From contig JAIRMY010000120.1 of NCBI GenBank assembly GCA_031258335.1, forward strand, positions 1-5,083: a stretch of 5,083 bases of DNA. The letters run 5' to 3'. The stretch's first letter is position 1, and each line of letters begins with the position of its first letter. Positions 3,185-5,083 of this stretch are shown here, piece after piece. The position numbers and the translations under genes were made by a program. This DNA is from Spirochaetaceae bacterium. Its GTDB lineage: Bacteria > Spirochaetota > Spirochaetia > Treponematales > Breznakiellaceae. The notes beneath the pieces are model-generated. The model did not search any database. It was not told the DNA's origin and saw only the letters and a program-made list of their open reading frames with translations.

Positions 3185-5002
3185 CTATACTTTTTTCGCG
3201 TACACTTCGAATGTATCGCCCAATCTGAACAGTCGGCTCAAAAACAGAAGCGCGTTGTAAACAGGGCCGCCTCTAAGCCCGGAACAAAGCGGAAAACGTT
3301 CCGGGTGATGGCCGGTAATCACGATTTTTTTTACCGCAAAGCCGAAACGCCGCAAAACCTTTTCTACGCGGCGGGAATCCCAAACCGTCCAATGATCGGC
3401 GGGGCTTTTTTCCAAGAATTTTCCGAGTGAAAGCCGCCCGGAAATACCGGAACTGTTCGGCGTAGAAAAGGCGAATACGCCGCCTGTATTCAACAGTTCG
3501 TGTATTTTTTCCAGAACAGTTTTTACGTTTTCAAAATGTTCTATCACGTACCACAAAGTAACAGCGTCAAATTTTTGCGCATCCCATGGTGATGCGTCTT
3601 CGGGAAAAACGCACTGCGCCGCGTCTATGCGCAATTCACCGCGTACATGATTTACTGCGGCGGCGGATACGTCTATTCCGGCGCAGCGTTCAAAACCGGT
3701 GTCGCGGGCGGCGGCTAGAAAAGCGCCGTAGGCGCAGCCTATGTCCAAGAGACCGCCGCGCGAGCCGTCTTCCAGTAGTCCTTTGATTACGGCAAGGCGG
3801 CGGCGCGCCATGCCGGTAAGGTTAGGGAAGTCTTCCAGATATGTCTTGCCGTACTGTTTCTTATAGTTTTCAAAGAAATACGCTTCCGTGTACGCTATGC
3901 CGGGCGGGACGGCACGGCTCATATACAGAATTCCGCAGCGCGGACACAGCCGGTAAGTCTTGTCCCAAAAACGCTCGGCGGAAACGCCCACCTGCCCGCA
4001 AAGCGGGCAGGTGGTAAAGATCCTCGGCTCCAACCCGTTGATGTAGGCGGCAAGCGTTTGATGCTGCGGGGCATCAAGCCCGTAGCTCCTCGCAACCGCC
4101 GCGCAGCGTTCAGCGAGCCTTTCAAAGAAGACAGTGTTCAGCCGCCCCCTTGTAAACAAGAGCCGGGCAAGCCGCGCGGCGCCTTTTTTTCCGCGTCCGG
4201 CGGAAAAAAAGGCGGCGTTACGGGCAAGCGCCTCGTGCAAATGCCCGGGCGATACGAGGAGTACGGGAACCCCGGCATAGAGCGCCTCAAACGCGCAGAG
4301 CCCAAAATGAGTTATCACGAGGTCGTATTCTGTAAAATGTTCCCGCAGGTTTTTGACAAACGGTACGCAGTTAAAGGCTGCGCCGCCTGGCGCCTCCTTG
4401 TTCAACGCGCCGCTCACCAGCGTAACTTCGCTGAGGCCGGGAACAGACGCCGCCTGTGCCGCGAGAATGCCTAGCCCTGCCGCATCTTCGCCGCCGAAAG
4501 TTACAAGGATTTTGAGCAGGGTGCTTACGCCGGTCTTACCGCGCATCTCATCCTTACGTTTTGCCGGGAGGCAGAGCAGGTCAGGCCGGAGAGAGTTGGG
4601 CGGAGTTTGGGACGGCAGAGCGGGGAGCAGGTCTAGGAGGAGGTCAAAACGCCGTCTCTCCGGGCCGCCTTCATCTATGCCGATTACAGGACTCACGTCC
4701 AAAAACCGCTCTATTTCTTGCTTCGGCGTGCTGAAGCGGTCAAAAATAACGAGTCCCCAATCGCGCCGCAGTCTGCATTCGTCCCGTATCAGCGGGATCT
4801 CGTCAAGGTTTTCAATTGACTGGGAAAGAACCGCTTCCGCTTCGTCCAAATTCCTCCCTTCCCCCAGCCCTGGCAGGTACAGGGCGGCATCCCGACCGAG
4901 TCCGCGGAGTTCCCGTACCAGAAGCCCGCAGCGGACAAGATGCCCGCTCCCCCTCCCTCTCTCGAAACACGCGATTACAAGAACCGGTTTGCGCGGCATC
5001 AT
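3185..5002 (-). CDS. Fusion protein: PseG-like GT-B domain, zinc ribbon and SAM-dependent methyltransferase
   Basis: I place the start at ATG 5002 (605 residues; a second ATG follows at 4999). A TTG at 5047 is also open, but that stretch encodes another gene's tail in a different frame. Residues about 6-320 resemble PseG, the UDP-sugar hydrolase of pseudaminic acid synthesis, and related GT-B proteins: GRGSGHLVRCGLLVREL (about 16-32, with the PseG-like catalytic-type His21), VTFGGEDAAG (about 167-176) and THFGLCAFEALYAGVPVLLV (about 231-250). A zinc ribbon follows, C332-X2-C335-X17-C353-X2-C356. From about 400 comes a class I methyltransferase: motif I LLDIGCAYGAF (418-428), acidic GIDVS (442-446), FDAVTLWYVIEHF (478-490) and LLNTGGVFAFSTPN (503-516). 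The natural reading is a cytoplasmic enzyme that both processes and methylates a nucleotide sugar or glycan precursor for surface or flagellar glycosylation. Substrate and the order of the two activities are unknown; it is possible that the GT-B part is a transferase rather than a hydrolase. It probably shares an operon with the preceding gene. Confidence 0.87.
   Translation of the reverse strand: MMPRKPVLVIACFERGRGSGHLVRCGLLVRELRGLGRDAALYLPGLGEGRNLDEAEAVLSQSIENLDEIPLIRDECRLRRDWGLVIFDRFSTPKQEIERFLDVSPVIGIDEGGPERRRFDLLLDLLPALPSQTPPNSLRPDLLCLPAKRKDEMRGKTGVSTLLKILVTFGGEDAAGLGILAAQAASVPGLSEVTLVSGALNKEAPGGAAFNCVPFVKNLREHFTEYDLVITHFGLCAFEALYAGVPVLLVSPGHLHEALARNAAFFSAGRGKKGAARLARLLFTRGRLNTVFFERLAERCAAVARSYGLDAPQHQTLAAYINGLEPRIFTTCPLCGQVGVSAERFWDKTYRLCPRCGILYMSRAVPPGIAYTEAYFFENYKKQYGKTYLEDFPNLTGMARRRLAVIKGLLEDGSRGGLLDIGCAYGAFLAAARDTGFERCAGIDVSAAAVNHVRGELRIDAAQCVFPEDASPWDAQKFDAVTLWYVIEHFENVKTVLEKIHELLNTGGVFAFSTPNSSGISGRLSLGKFLEKSPADHWTVWDSRRVEKVLRRFGFAVKKIVITGHHPERFPLCSGLRGGPVYNALLFLSRLFRLGDTFEVYAKKV
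3278..3305. repeat. 8-bp inverted repeat inside the fusion gene
   Basis: CCCGGAAC (3278-3285) and GTTCCGGG (3298-3305) are perfect complements around a 12-base loop. In the coding strand it encodes part of PERFPLCSG near the C-terminus of the methyltransferase. It may be chance in GC-rich coding sequence. Confidence 0.5.
3988..4014. repeat. Perfect 12-bp inverted repeat, 3-base loop, at the zinc-ribbon seam
   Basis: CCACCTGCCCGC (3988-3999) and GCGGGCAGGTGG (4003-4014) are perfect complements around AAA. In the mRNA it forms a very stable hairpin over the codons for TTCPLCGQV, the first zinc knuckle, exactly where the GT-B domain gives way to the methyltransferase part. No T-run follows on either strand, so it is not an ordinary terminator. 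Confidence 0.85.
4180..4214. repeat. Perfect 14-bp inverted repeat with A7/T7 arms in the GT-B domain
   Basis: The left arm (4180-4193) begins CGCC, then seven T, then CCG; the right arm (4201-4214) is CGG, seven A, GGCG, its exact complement, around a 7-base loop. On the coding strand it encodes about FFSAGRGKKGA (residues 265-275). Both seven-base runs lie in the reading frame and would be frameshift-prone. Confidence 0.85.
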
Positions 5003-5083
5003 TCGGGGAAAAGCCGCCTGTACACTTCGATTATACGCTCGCCGCAAAAACGTTCTTTTACCGGAGATTTCACCGGAAATTCC
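4999..5083 (-). CDS. C-terminal tail of an upstream gene, probably glycan-related (partial)
   Basis: In the frame that uses codons starting at 5082, the minus strand encodes 27 residues ending FCGERIIEVYRRLFPE, closed by TGA at 5001-4999. The stop overlaps the ATG of the fusion gene (ATGA), the classic sign of a translationally coupled operon. The amphipathic, charged ending with GERIIEVY resembles the final helix of glycosyltransferases or nucleotide-sugar epimerases, but 27 residues are too few to name a family. The gene's beginning lies beyond the window, to the right. Confidence 0.6.
   Translation of the reverse strand, partial: EFPVKSPVKERFCGERIIEVYRRLFPE

Noticed and set aside
3154..3196. 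Possible bidirectional terminator between the convergent genes
   Set aside because: GGCTT (3154-3158) and AAGCC (3176-3180) flanked by an A-run and a T-run give only a 5-bp stem with a 17-base loop, and the T-run starts 10 bases after the stem; too weak to call.
4058..4474. Plus-strand open frame of 138 codons opposite the fusion gene
   Set aside because: It is antisense to the well-supported GT-B coding sequence and its Arg/Gly/Pro-rich translation has no domain.
1..5083. CRISPR array, tRNA, rRNA or riboswitch
   Set aside because: No regularly spaced repeats, cloverleaf-like segment or recognisable riboswitch core could be seen by eye on either strand.

Overview
The window looks like a bacterial chromosome segment from a spirochaete, most plausibly a Treponema of the insect-gut type. 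This is inference from gene content, moderate-to-high GC genes with A/T-rich start regions, and untidy repeat-filled intergenic DNA; there is no rRNA or marker gene to prove it. Six protein genes are supported in full or nearly so, plus one gene tail at the right edge.

Left part (1-1402, + strand): the 3' end of an ABC-transporter substrate-binding protein of the TrpX/ABC_sub_bind type. It overlaps by about 23 bases a complete lipoprotein of the predicted aminopeptidase family (PF10023 type, HELVH motif). The overlap implies one transcript. Bases 1403-1731 hold no convincing gene, only a TG-rich tract.

Middle (about 1715-2347, - strand): an AT-rich island with a type II toxin-antitoxin pair, a ribbon-helix-helix antitoxin followed by a MazF/PemK toxin with a 14-base overlap. 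The toxin frame is cut by a TGA, and the codons beyond it still spell the normal MazF C-terminal helix, so the toxin has recently lost its last 18 residues or the stop is read through. In front of the antitoxin, an 11-bp-spaced direct repeat overlaps a candidate promoter and suggests autoregulation. Bases 2348-2616 are a patchwork of short tandem and inverted repeats.

Right part: a + strand P-loop NTPase resembling MobB-like proteins but carrying a four-cysteine cluster (2617-3177) converges, with a 7-base gap, on a long - strand gene (3185-5002). The long gene encodes a fusion of a PseG-like GT-B sugar-nucleotide domain, a four-Cys zinc ribbon and a SAM-dependent methyltransferase. The true start of that gene is probably the ATG at 5002. 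The bases upstream encode, in another frame, the last 27 residues of a further gene whose TGA overlaps this ATG (ATGA junction), so the two form an operon, probably for a surface or flagellar glycan. Two perfect inverted repeats (14-bp and 12-bp stems) lie inside the fusion gene near the domain junction.

The best candidates for a second look are the interrupted toxin with its conserved tail, the trimodular glycan protein with hairpins at its seam, and the Cys-cluster P-loop protein, whose family and substrate I cannot name with confidence.
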